Shown here piece by piece: positions 1 to 7,918 of a stretch of DNA of 47,012 bases; position 1 is the first letter of the stretch; each line of letters starts with the position of its first letter. This DNA is from Parcubacteria group bacterium (GTDB lineage Bacteria > Patescibacteriota > Minisyncoccia > Phycocordibacterales > UBA2100). The position numbers were made by a program, and so were the translations under genes. The notes below the pieces were generated by a model. The model was not told the DNA's origin. It saw only the letters and a list, made by a program, of their open reading frames with translations, and made no database searches. The stretch lies in the NCBI GenBank assembly GCA_943358385.1, contig CALRGX010000009.1:1-47012 (forward strand). Direction: 5' to 3'.

Positions 1-73
1 GAGCAAACACCAAGACGGTGGTCGTACCTAAATCAATGCCGAGTTTTGGATAGAAGCTGAACACACAGTGCAT
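1..73 (-). CDS. mreB: MreB-like rod-shape protein, N-terminal fragment (continues off the window)
   Basis: Reverse strand from ATG (71-73) reads MHCVFSFYPKLGIDLGTTTVLVFA..., matching the MreB/actin phosphate-1 motif GIDLGT. Confidence 0.75.
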   Translation of the reverse strand, partial: MHCVFSFYPKLGIDLGTTTVLVFA

Positions 74-99
74 TGTATGTATTCACAGGAAAAAGGAAA

Positions 100-124
100 G
101 GCGCCCCCACGAAGTGGGGGCGCC
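100..124 (-). terminator. Rho-independent terminator
   Basis: GGCGCCCCCAC-TTC-GTGGGGGCGCC followed on the minus strand by CTTTCCTTTTTCC. Confidence 0.8.
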
Positions 125-152
125 AGAATGAACGTACCGAATGAAGGAAACC

Positions 153-383
153 TTAGCGCGGATTGCGTCGGCCGTCGGAAACTTCGCCGTAGGGCTTCCC
201 CGGTGGCGCGGTGAAGAGCTCTCGTCGAGTGGTGCCTGCGACGCGCGATGCATGCATGGACATGGTTCCTTTGATACCAGCCATCGCTTCGCAGCGTTTA
301 CGGGCGGCTTCGCGAGCGTGCGGGCAATCCGCAGCCGGAATGCCAGGATTTTCGGGCAGGTCAGACGTCTTCGAGTCGGACAT
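153..383 (-). CDS. Small hypothetical protein (starts MSDSKTSDLPENPG)
   Basis: Internal ATG of the 153..437 ORF preceded by a GGAGGAAAC ribosome-binding site; terminator follows. Confidence 0.55.
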   Translation of the reverse strand: MSDSKTSDLPENPGIPAADCPHAREAARKRCEAMAGIKGTMSMHASRVAGTTRRELFTAPPGKPYGEVSDGRRNPR

Positions 384-478
384 GTTTCCTCCATTGGAAA
401 ATCGGTCTTTCGCACTAGACCTCGCTAGGTTATACAATACTGAGTCACGTCACACAAGGACCTGCGCTTTGCTAAGCT

Positions 479-2341
479 GTGTATATGTTCCTCGTGCACG
501 TGTACCCACTTTTGCGCGGTGTCGCACCGCACACCCTCACGTATTTTTCTCAAGTCGCCTACCCTCGCGGCGCCGTGGTCATGGCCAAACTTCGCAATAG
601 GGAGGTCCCGGTGATGGTGGCACACGCAGAAAGTGCGAAAAGTGCGCGCAGTAGACTCCGCCGCCAAGACCATGAACTCTCGCCTATAAAACAACAGGCA
701 CCATACTTTCCTTTCCATATCGCATTAGTGAGCGCTGCAGAAAAAATCGCCGCTGAAACGGCGGTTCCACCAGGCGCACTCCTAGAGATTTTCATGGGGA
801 AGCACTTAGTAAAAGAAGGGCCTGCAGAAAAAGAGCACAGCGCAGATGCTCCAACCATGGGTGCGCCCGATCGGCGCGCGGTGCAAGCATCCATTCAAGA
901 ACGTGACGAGGCACTGCATACGCGCATACGCGAATTACTTGCCCAGAAAAAAAGCATCCTCGTTGTGACACCTACTCGCCATGAAGTGATGCGCATCTCT
1001 CGTGCACTCGCCAGCATCCCCCAAGAGCATATCGTCCTCCTACACAGTGGCCTTACGGCACGCACACTCAAAAATGAATGGATGCGCGCACAAGGTAAGA
1101 GCGCCTGTGTGGTCGTGGCAAGCCAAAGCTATGCTGCCGTGCCACGCACCGATTACGGCATGCTGTACCTTGACTCATCCTCGTCAGCGCATTACGCCCG
1201 CGAAGTACGACCACTGGTGGATATGCGGCAATGTTTTGAAGCATATGCCGCTGCACTCGACGTGCCCATCGTGTATGCAGACACCGTCTTGGACATCGCC
1301 CAACATAAAGCGCTTGCGGATGGCACCATGGCAGATGTGCTGATGCGCACGCGCCTTACACCCACCGCACCTCTGAGTATTGTCGACAGACGCGCCGAGA
1401 AAGTGCGCGCACAAGTCTCGCCTATATCCACGCCCACGTTAGTGCACATACAAGAATCCTTGGCGGCACAAGAATCACTGTTTGTATTGTGTGGAAGGCG
1501 TGGCCTCTCTTCCGGCATTATTTGCGGCGACTGCAAGGTAGCGCTCACCTGTACACACTGTGAAGCTCCACTCATTTTGATTGGGCCGAATGCCACCCTG
1601 AAAGCACCTCACTTTTTCTGCCGCCGCTGTGGCACCAGGCGCAGCTCTGAAGAACGGTGCGCTCTCTGTACGTCGTGGAAATTAGAAGCGGTCGGTACCG
1701 GGAGCGATCACATCGCACAGACCTTACAAAAACTATTTCCTAAATCACCGGTCACTCGTATCGATGGCGATACCGCAAAAACGGATTCCCAAGCAATAGC
1801 ACTGATGCAATCCTTTGTGGAAAAGCCGGGCATTCTGGTGGGGACCGAGCGGGCGCTCCCGTATGTAGGTTCCATCCCACACAGCGTCGTCCTTTCATAC
1901 GATGCGGCACTATCCGTGCCTGAGGCATCGGTGGGCGTGCAGCTTTTAAATCTTCTTATTGAAGTGCGCGAGCGTAGTACGAAAAGCATGCGCATCGAGA
2001 CACGCATACCCGAGCACCCTGCCATTAAGGCACTCACCTCGCGAGACCTGGGGGCATACATCGAAAGCGAGAGGGCCACCCGAAAAAGTTTGGGCTTTCC
2101 ACCGTATGGAACCACGATTGAAATCACGCGCACCGGAAAGCGCGACGAGGTGCAGCGCGACATGGCCAAGCTTTCCACACTTCTCACGCCCGAGGTGCTG
2201 CATTTCACTCCGGTGTGGATGCACGGCATACGCGGCACTTCCGCGATAATTTTGCTCCCGCACACCGTTGCCTCGCCAGAACTGCTGGGCAAACTACGCG
2301 CATTGCCCCCATCGTTTTCCGTTCGTGTCGAAACACAATAG
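479..2341 (+). CDS. priA: PriA-family primosomal protein N' lacking helicase motifs
   Basis: PriA-type order: LLHSGL, AHYAREV, zinc-binding Cys pairs (CGDC, CTHC, CRRC, CALC), GTGSDHIAQTLQKLFP, IDGDTAKT. Walker A and DEEH are not present. Start codon uncertain. Confidence 0.75.
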   Translation: MYMFLVHVYPLLRGVAPHTLTYFSQVAYPRGAVVMAKLRNREVPVMVAHAESAKSARSRLRRQDHELSPIKQQAPYFPFHIALVSAAEKIAAETAVPPGALLEIFMGKHLVKEGPAEKEHSADAPTMGAPDRRAVQASIQERDEALHTRIRELLAQKKSILVVTPTRHEVMRISRALASIPQEHIVLLHSGLTARTLKNEWMRAQGKSACVVVASQSYAAVPRTDYGMLYLDSSSSAHYAREVRPLVDMRQCFEAYAAALDVPIVYADTVLDIAQHKALADGTMADVLMRTRLTPTAPLSIVDRRAEKVRAQVSPISTPTLVHIQESLAAQESLFVLCGRRGLSSGIICGDCKVALTCTHCEAPLILIGPNATLKAPHFFCRRCGTRRSSEERCALCTSWKLEAVGTGSDHIAQTLQKLFPKSPVTRIDGDTAKTDSQAIALMQSFVEKPGILVGTERALPYVGSIPHSVVLSYDAALSVPEASVGVQLLNLLIEVRERSTKSMRIETRIPEHPAIKALTSRDLGAYIESERATRKSLGFPPYGTTIEITRTGKRDEVQRDMAKLSTLLTPEVLHFTPVWMHGIRGTSAIILLPHTVASPELLGKLRALPPSFSVRVETQ

Positions 2342-2389
2342 CAGTGTGAAGAGCTTTCCCGGATGACGCCGAGCCGCTATAGTTACGCC

Positions 2390-2917
2390 ATGGTGGCGAT
2401 CGTAAAGAGTCCAAACCCAGTCCTTCGCGCGCATGCGCACAAAGTTACCCATGCACAGATTGGCTCTCCCGAGCTCACCAAGGTAATTGCCGGCATGAAG
2501 CAAGCACTCTCAAAAGAGCGGCATGGTGTCGCCATCGCCGCGCCGCAAATCGGCGTCTCGTTGCGTCTTTTTGTCGTGGCTGCACAAGTGTTTGCTATTC
2601 AAGAGGAAGAAGATTTTGACGCCGCAAAGCATGTGGACCACGTGTACATCAATCCGGAAATCATTTCTCGCTCGCGCAAGCACACGCTCATGAACGAAGG
2701 ATGCCTCTCGGTATCAAGCACTGAAGGCACCATGGTGTGGGGCGAAGTGTCGCGCGCCGAAAAAGTTCGCATGAGCGCACTTGATGAATTCGGCAAGAAA
2801 CACCTCTTCGGTGCCTCAGGACTCCTCGCCCAAGTCTTCCAGCACGAAGTGGACCACCTTGACGGCATACTCTATATAGATAAAGCTGCACACTTGTATG
2901 AAGAAAAAGCCGAGTGA
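2390..2917 (+). CDS. def: Peptide deformylase
   Basis: Motifs GVAIAAPQIG, EGCLSV, HEVDHLDG. Confidence 0.93.
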   Translation: MVAIVKSPNPVLRAHAHKVTHAQIGSPELTKVIAGMKQALSKERHGVAIAAPQIGVSLRLFVVAAQVFAIQEEEDFDAAKHVDHVYINPEIISRSRKHTLMNEGCLSVSSTEGTMVWGEVSRAEKVRMSALDEFGKKHLFGASGLLAQVFQHEVDHLDGILYIDKAAHLYEEKAE

Positions 2918-3797
2918 CCTGCGTTTCGCCTTCTTTGGGACACCAGAGATTTCTGTAACGGTCGCTAACGAATTGGAAAAGGCAGGCTACCTGCCTGCCG
3001 TAGTCATAACGCGTATGGATGCACCCGTAGGCCGCGGCAAAGTACTCACACCACCACCGATGAAAGTATGGGCAGAGGCGCGCGGCATCGATGTGCTGCA
3101 GCCGAAAAAGATTACGGAAGACGTCGTTGCGTCACTCCAAAATACGGAATGGGATCTTTTTATCGTCGCTGCATACGGCAGACTCCTTCCGCAATCACTT
3201 TTGGATATACCCAAAAAAGGCACCCTGAATGTGCACCCCTCGCTTTTACCAAAGCTACGCGGACCATCGCCCATTCGCTCGGCCATCCTCACGGACGAAA
3301 AAGAAACCGGTGTTTCAATCATGGTACTCGATGTCGACATGGATCACGGCCCACTATTGGGGCAGACCACCGTGCAGCTGGATGAGTGGCCACCACATGC
3401 GCTTGAGCTTGAAAGTATTCTCGCCACAGAGGGTGGCAGACTTCTTGCAGAAATTCTTCCGCAGTGGCTTGAAGGAACACTCACCGCCGTCGAACAGGAC
3501 CACACGCAGGCGACGTTTTGTAAGATGCTTAAAAAGGAGCAAGGCCTTTTAAATCTTGCGGATGATGCATATGCAAATCTTTTAAGGATTCGTGCGTTTG
3601 AGGGCTGGCCAGGCACCTATACCTTTTTCGAGCGTCGTGGGACACGTATGCGCGTGCAGATTCTGGATGCCCACATGGAAGGAAAAACGCTGGCTATCGA
3701 CACAGTGAAACCAGAAGGTAAAAACGCCATGAACTATGCTGATTTTCTGCGCTCGGGAGCAGTGCCTGCACAAGACTTGACACAAGACACTATATAG
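2898..3797 (+). CDS. fmt: Methionyl-tRNA formyltransferase
   Basis: FFGTPEISVTVANEL start, LNVHPSLLPKLRGPSPIRSAIL, overlaps def. Confidence 0.93.
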   Translation: MKKKPSDLRFAFFGTPEISVTVANELEKAGYLPAVVITRMDAPVGRGKVLTPPPMKVWAEARGIDVLQPKKITEDVVASLQNTEWDLFIVAAYGRLLPQSLLDIPKKGTLNVHPSLLPKLRGPSPIRSAILTDEKETGVSIMVLDVDMDHGPLLGQTTVQLDEWPPHALELESILATEGGRLLAEILPQWLEGTLTAVEQDHTQATFCKMLKKEQGLLNLADDAYANLLRIRAFEGWPGTYTFFERRGTRMRVQILDAHMEGKTLAIDTVKPEGKNAMNYADFLRSGAVPAQDLTQDTI

Positions 3798-4050
3798 TCT
3801 ACATTGTACTTAGGTGAGAAGGAACGGAGGAGTGCACGAGATTCAGTCCTCTTATGTCGGTACGTATCATGGTGATACGCTTCGACATGAGAGGAGTGGG
3901 TCCCCCGCCTTCCCCCCAGGTGTGAGCTTCCCCCAAGCTCCCCATTCCTCTCAATCTTAGTGAGCGATGACAGGTCCAACAGGACCGATACCGCTCGCAC
4001 GAGGCCGGCCAGAACCATGTTCTGCGCCGGCCTCCCTCTTTTTGTATGCT
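3798..4050 (+). ncRNA. Candidate structured RNA or complex 3' UTR between convergent fmt and hpf
   Basis: Three strong stem-loops (3848-3894, 3962-3996, 4001-4034), the last followed by CCTCTTTTT on the + strand; no convincing ORF. Confidence 0.4.
4001..4044 (+). terminator. Rho-independent terminator
   Basis: GAGGCCGGC ... GCCGGCCTC followed by CCTCTTTTTG. Confidence 0.75.
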
Positions 4051-4054
4051 CGCT

Positions 4055-4411
4055 TTACTGCTCTCCAAAACGCAGCCATTCTTTCACCATACGTGCTCCT
4101 TTTCTAAAAGAATTTTCGTACTTTGTTTTTTCCTTGCGCAGCTGGTGCATGAGATCATCCTTGATGGCATCAATCGCTGCGTGCATGGTTTCCGCTGCGT
4201 TTGCTGCGCGATACACCTCCCCATCATGGGCGAGGTTTACTTCCGCACGCCACAATTCACCATGTGCCCCCGAACCTTCGCGCGAAAGTTCGACTTCCCA
4301 AATCGGCTCGCCACCGTGTACTAATTTTTCTACGGCCGCCAGGCGCTCTTCTAAATACGCACGGGTGTTATCTGATAATTCGTAGCCAGTAGTCTTGATA
4401 CGAATATGCAT
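4055..4411 (-). CDS. hpf: Ribosome hibernation promoting factor / RaiA family
   Basis: MHIRIKTTGYELSDNTRAYLEERLAAVEKL, typical HPF beta-alpha start. Confidence 0.85.
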   Translation of the reverse strand: MHIRIKTTGYELSDNTRAYLEERLAAVEKLVHGGEPIWEVELSREGSGAHGELWRAEVNLAHDGEVYRAANAAETMHAAIDAIKDDLMHQLRKEKTKYENSFRKGARMVKEWLRFGEQ

Positions 4412-4415
4412 AGAT

Positions 4416-4643
4416 TCAGTATATACCTTTTATTTCAAAAGACTTGTTGCGCGATTGGTATCCAGTCTCCATACGTACTGCACGGATGTCGACACCGAAA
4501 CGTTCGGCCAAAAGACGCATCACGCGCTTGTTTGCCATACCGCCTTGCGGCGGCTCTTTCACGTACATGTCGAAAGTCGCCGCATCATGCTCGACGACTT
4601 TCTCTCTATGCGCTCCAGCAGTTACTTTCACGCGAACTTTCAT
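4416..4643 (-). CDS. DUF167 (YggU-like) family protein
   Basis: MKVRVKVTAGAHREKV...YVKEPPQGGMANKRVMRLLAERFGV. Confidence 0.75.
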   Translation of the reverse strand: MKVRVKVTAGAHREKVVEHDAATFDMYVKEPPQGGMANKRVMRLLAERFGVDIRAVRMETGYQSRNKSFEIKGIY

Positions 4644-4665
4644 GCGGATGGAATGCTGTGCCGCG

Positions 4666-4905
4666 CTACCCTTGGTGCACTTTCTGATCCAAGTATGCAA
4701 TGATGTCGGCCGCTTCGTACATTGAAACAGCCGCTTCATGGTCAATGAGGAATGGTTCCTGTCTCTTGCCGCCAATGCTTACCAGCTCTTCATACACACC
4801 GGGGTCTGCCACGTTCTTCAACTCGAACTGAATGCTGTTTTCTGCGGCATAATCCAACACCTTCTTGCAGTGCGGGCATCCTGTTTTTACGTATAGTGTC
4901 ATCAT
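4666..4905 (-). CDS. Glutaredoxin-like protein
   Basis: MTLYVKTGCPHCKKVLDYA (CPHC active site), GGKRQEPFLID. Confidence 0.85.
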   Translation of the reverse strand: MMTLYVKTGCPHCKKVLDYAAENSIQFELKNVADPGVYEELVSIGGKRQEPFLIDHEAAVSMYEAADIIAYLDQKVHQG

Positions 4906-4932
4906 GTGCCCATCGTACCACGGGCCTTCGGC

Positions 4933-6477
4933 TCAACGCTGCCTATTGATGTCCACACCAAAGAATCGATAAAACTCCGCGCCCAGACCTTCCTCTTCAT
5001 TGTTGTTAGTCGATCCCGTACTGCCGTTATTTCCTGAACCAGAGGTTGGGGTCGTGTTCCCAACCTGTACCGTAGTATTACAACTTGTTTGCTTACCATC
5101 GCGCCCGATGGCACGGATGGCGTACGTAGTGGTACGGTCTGGATACACAGTGAGAGATCCTTCTGAAGGGGCCGGGCCGAAATTTGAAAGCTCGACACGC
5201 ACCGCGTTTGGCACTACCCAGCGCAATTGCACAGGCGCACCAGCGGAGACGCGCGCAGGGTTCGCGGCAATGCTGCAGTTGGCACTCTGCGCACCCACCA
5301 CTATCAATTGCGCGGAACAAGTGGCAAGCGTCCCGCGCTCGCCATACACACGCATGGTGAGTGTTTTGTTTTCTGTGGCCGTAAATCCATGGAATCCATT
5401 CGTAGGAATATTTCCCATACCGTCGATTTGCGCTTTAACTGCATTCACTGAATCCCAACTCACGAAAATGTGCGTACCGTAATCGGCATTGCTTGGGCTC
5501 ATACGGATGCTGCATTGTGGGCGTGGTTCAGGTGCGTTGTTGGTATAACTGGGCGATACGGAGTTCACGGGGATTGAGTAAGAGCTACCACTGCTTCCGC
5601 TGGATGATCCCCCAAAGAGTGATTGGTAGAAAATACCACCCCAGTTCGAACCAGATGATCGTGATTCGTCGGCACGATAGGTCACGCTATAGCGAGTCTC
5701 TTCCTCTTCACACCCTGAACCAAAGTAGGTACAGCCCCACGACCTCACCGGTACAACCTCTTCGTACCACGGATCATCTTCTCTATACACGGGAGAAGTA
5801 CGCGTATATGCCACCTCTTGATCGTCTTCATCGTATCCTGGCGGAGGATACTCACAGTCGCCAAAGCGCTCACATACATCTTCGCCAGCCGTACTTTCAT
5901 ACACCCACGGATCGCAGTCGCCGTGTATCTGGCAGTCTTCGTTGTCATACATACCCGATGTGCCTGGCACCGATCCTGCAGTGTCCCACGGATCGTACTC
6001 ACGCCCACGCTGTATTTCTTCGAGCCGGTCCATTTCTTCCATCTCGTCGAGATCATCCATCGAATCGAGGATGTCGCCTGTCGTGATGTCTTGCGGCATC
6101 ATCATGTATGGCTGGATCGGCGCCATCTCCGCGTTGTCCCACATACTTTCTCCACCCCCAACTGCCGCATCTACACCTTCCCAAGGGCTGTAGACTTCGG
6201 GCTCTATGTAGCGAACTGCGGGCGTGTATATGTCCCCTGAATCCTCGCCGTAGTACACGGGATTAATCTCCTCAAGACGTGAGTAGTCGAACGGAGTGTA
6301 TTCAACATCTTCAATATCTCCCCCTCCATCAACATATTCAAAATTCTCTATGGAGAAGGCCAGCCGTGCTCCGGCGTTTTGCGATGAGGGGATTGCTGAT
6401 GCGGGAAGCATTCCGAGGCCCAAAAATGCCAATCCAACCAGCGCGAGGGCTGCTGTGCGGCTCAACAGCGGATTCAT
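4933..6477 (-). CDS. Large secreted acidic protein, signal peptide, Cys-rich middle, Ig-like C-terminal repeats
   Basis: MNPLLSRTAALALVGLAFLGLGMLPASA signal; repeated CSIRMSPSNADYGTHIFVSWDSVNA / CSIAANPARVSAGAPVQLRWVVPNAVRVEL Ig-like modules. Confidence 0.7.
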   Translation of the reverse strand: MNPLLSRTAALALVGLAFLGLGMLPASAIPSSQNAGARLAFSIENFEYVDGGGDIEDVEYTPFDYSRLEEINPVYYGEDSGDIYTPAVRYIEPEVYSPWEGVDAAVGGGESMWDNAEMAPIQPYMMMPQDITTGDILDSMDDLDEMEEMDRLEEIQRGREYDPWDTAGSVPGTSGMYDNEDCQIHGDCDPWVYESTAGEDVCERFGDCEYPPPGYDEDDQEVAYTRTSPVYREDDPWYEEVVPVRSWGCTYFGSGCEEEETRYSVTYRADESRSSGSNWGGIFYQSLFGGSSSGSSGSSYSIPVNSVSPSYTNNAPEPRPQCSIRMSPSNADYGTHIFVSWDSVNAVKAQIDGMGNIPTNGFHGFTATENKTLTMRVYGERGTLATCSAQLIVVGAQSANCSIAANPARVSAGAPVQLRWVVPNAVRVELSNFGPAPSEGSLTVYPDRTTTYAIRAIGRDGKQTSCNTTVQVGNTTPTSGSGNNGSTGSTNNNEEEGLGAEFYRFFGVDINRQR

Positions 6478-6555
6478 GCACCCATTATGCACGCTCGCCC
6501 TGCGCCTGGGTATACGGGATAGCGGGTGCTGTGCACAGCGCTACAATGCAGGCAC

Positions 6556-7116
6556 ATGCCCTCCCTGCTCCCAAGGAACATAACGGCACACCTAGCAATA
6601 GTATGTATTGCGCTATTTCTCGGTTGCACGTACGTGCTCGGCTTTGATGCCAAATTTACCGCGATAGGTATCGTGCTGCCTTTAATTGCCATCAATCTCT
6701 ATCGCCACTTCAAACACTTTGCGATACCAACACTTGTTGCTCTGTGCTTCTCCGTGTTCATCACTACTGCGCACTACTATGTGTACGACACGCCTAACAT
6801 CTACCTGGGTCATATGCACATCTTTCCACTCGTGATGTGGGTCGGAGGACTCCTCCTTTCGCGCGAGATTTACCTGCTGTTGCCTGTGCGCTACAAACTT
6901 TTTGCGGCGCTTATTTTGTATTGGATCGTCATGTTTTCGCTTGAATATATCGGCTATTACTGGGTGGGTATCCGCACCAACACCGGGCACCCCGGATTTC
7001 TGGGTACCGAGGTCCTCCATGGCAACTTGGCCGTGCACCTTTTCTACCCCACCGCCGGCCCCATCTTTATTATCGTGACGGAGCTCATAAAGCGGCATTC
7101 TACCTGGATTCGTTAG
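6556..7116 (+). CDS. Multi-pass integral membrane protein, unknown function
   Basis: Several hydrophobic helices (LAIVCIALFLGCTYVLG, FIIVTELI). Confidence 0.6.
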   Translation: MPSLLPRNITAHLAIVCIALFLGCTYVLGFDAKFTAIGIVLPLIAINLYRHFKHFAIPTLVALCFSVFITTAHYYVYDTPNIYLGHMHIFPLVMWVGGLLLSREIYLLLPVRYKLFAALILYWIVMFSLEYIGYYWVGIRTNTGHPGFLGTEVLHGNLAVHLFYPTAGPIFIIVTELIKRHSTWIR

Positions 7117-7258
7117 GCACAGCCCTTTTTCGTACCACCACTTTGCAAGACTGTCCAAAATGAGTACAATGCGCTCGTGCCTTTTGGCACACGTGGCTCT
7201 GTATACCGTACAGAGAACGAAGATTCCGCGGTAGCTCAGCGGTAGAGCAATCGACTGT

Positions 7259-7879
7259 GGCACCTTGATTCAAACGTGTGGTATACTCTTTATGTGTCTA
7301 CCACTAAACAACGTAAAGAATCGAGAACCTACGCCGACCGAAAAGAGTACATAAAAAAGGCAGTCGCGAAACGACGAACAGCTATACGACTCATGGCACT
7401 TGCCTACAAAGGTGGTGCATGTGAGATATGTGGCTATAACCGTTGCGTTCGAGCCCTCAGTTTTCACCACCGTGACCCAAAGAAGAAAGATTTCGGTCTT
7501 TCTGCACATGGCCTCACGCGATCATGGGAGAAAACTCGAGTGGAGCTCGATAAATGCGCATTACTGTGCATGAACTGCCATATGGAGGTACACGGCGGCG
7601 TTACGCAGCTTCCTGGGGAAACCCAGGTCGAAAAACGAGGTGAATTGTCGTAGATTTTTCTCAAAAGTCACGATGCCTGTAGCATTTGCTGCATGGTACT
7701 GGAAACCCCTTTGGGGCAATCAGCAGCCAAGTCCAAAGCGAAAGCAATGGAAAGGTTCAGAGACTATCCCTTTTGGGAGTAGAGCAACAAGAGTTGCCCG
7801 AAGCGCCTCGCACCCCAATCCGCGCAAGCAGATGGGTGATGATATAGTCCACCCCTTGTGGCAACATGAGGAAATTGTG
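7259..7879 (+). mobile_element. Group I self-splicing intron in tRNA-Asn
   Basis: Upstream exon ends in U and intron ends in G. Core has AATCAGCAGCCAAG (Q-like), GGTTCAGAGACTATC (R/P7) and GATATAGTCC (S/P7'). Confidence 0.92.
7276..7653 (+). CDS. HNH homing endonuclease encoded within the group I intron
   Basis: GGACEICGYNRCVRALSFHHRDPKKKDF ... CALLCMNCHMEVHGG: HNH fold with CxxC pairs. GTG start, alternative GTG downstream. Confidence 0.85.
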   Translation: MWYTLYVSTTKQRKESRTYADRKEYIKKAVAKRRTAIRLMALAYKGGACEICGYNRCVRALSFHHRDPKKKDFGLSAHGLTRSWEKTRVELDKCALLCMNCHMEVHGGVTQLPGETQVEKRGELS

Positions 7880-7903
7880 TAATCGATTGGTCGTAGGTTC
7901 GAT

Positions 7904-7918
7904 CCCTACCCGCGGAGC
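7904..7918 (+). repeat. att core copy overlapping the tRNA-Asn 3' end
   Basis: CCCTACCCGCGGAGC. Confidence 0.75.

Larger units (their letters stand above)
7225..7917 (+). tRNA. tRNA-Asn(GUU), interrupted in the anticodon by a group I intron (exons 7225-7258 and 7880-7917)
   Basis: Joined exons: TCCGCGG TA GCTC AGCGGTA GAGC A ATCGA CTGTTAA TCGAT TGGTC GTAGG TTCGATC CCTAC CCGCGGA G. All four stems pair; anticodon GTT is split after position 35. CCA is not encoded. Confidence 0.93.

Noticed and set aside
1708-2292. 194-aa minus-strand ORF
   Set aside because: Antisense to the PriA-like gene; no motif or RBS.
3734-4068. Minus-strand ORFs (94 and 89 aa) over the fmt-hpf gap
   Set aside because: They overlap strong hairpins, have no RBS, and show composition typical of chance ORFs.
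5493-6240. Plus-strand ORFs (197 and 140 aa) opposite the secreted protein
   Set aside because: Antisense to an ORF with signal peptide and Ig-like repeats; low-complexity translation.
7640-7882. 80-aa ORF after the HNH gene
   Set aside because: It overlaps the group I intron catalytic core and the 3' exon of tRNA-Asn; almost certainly not coding.
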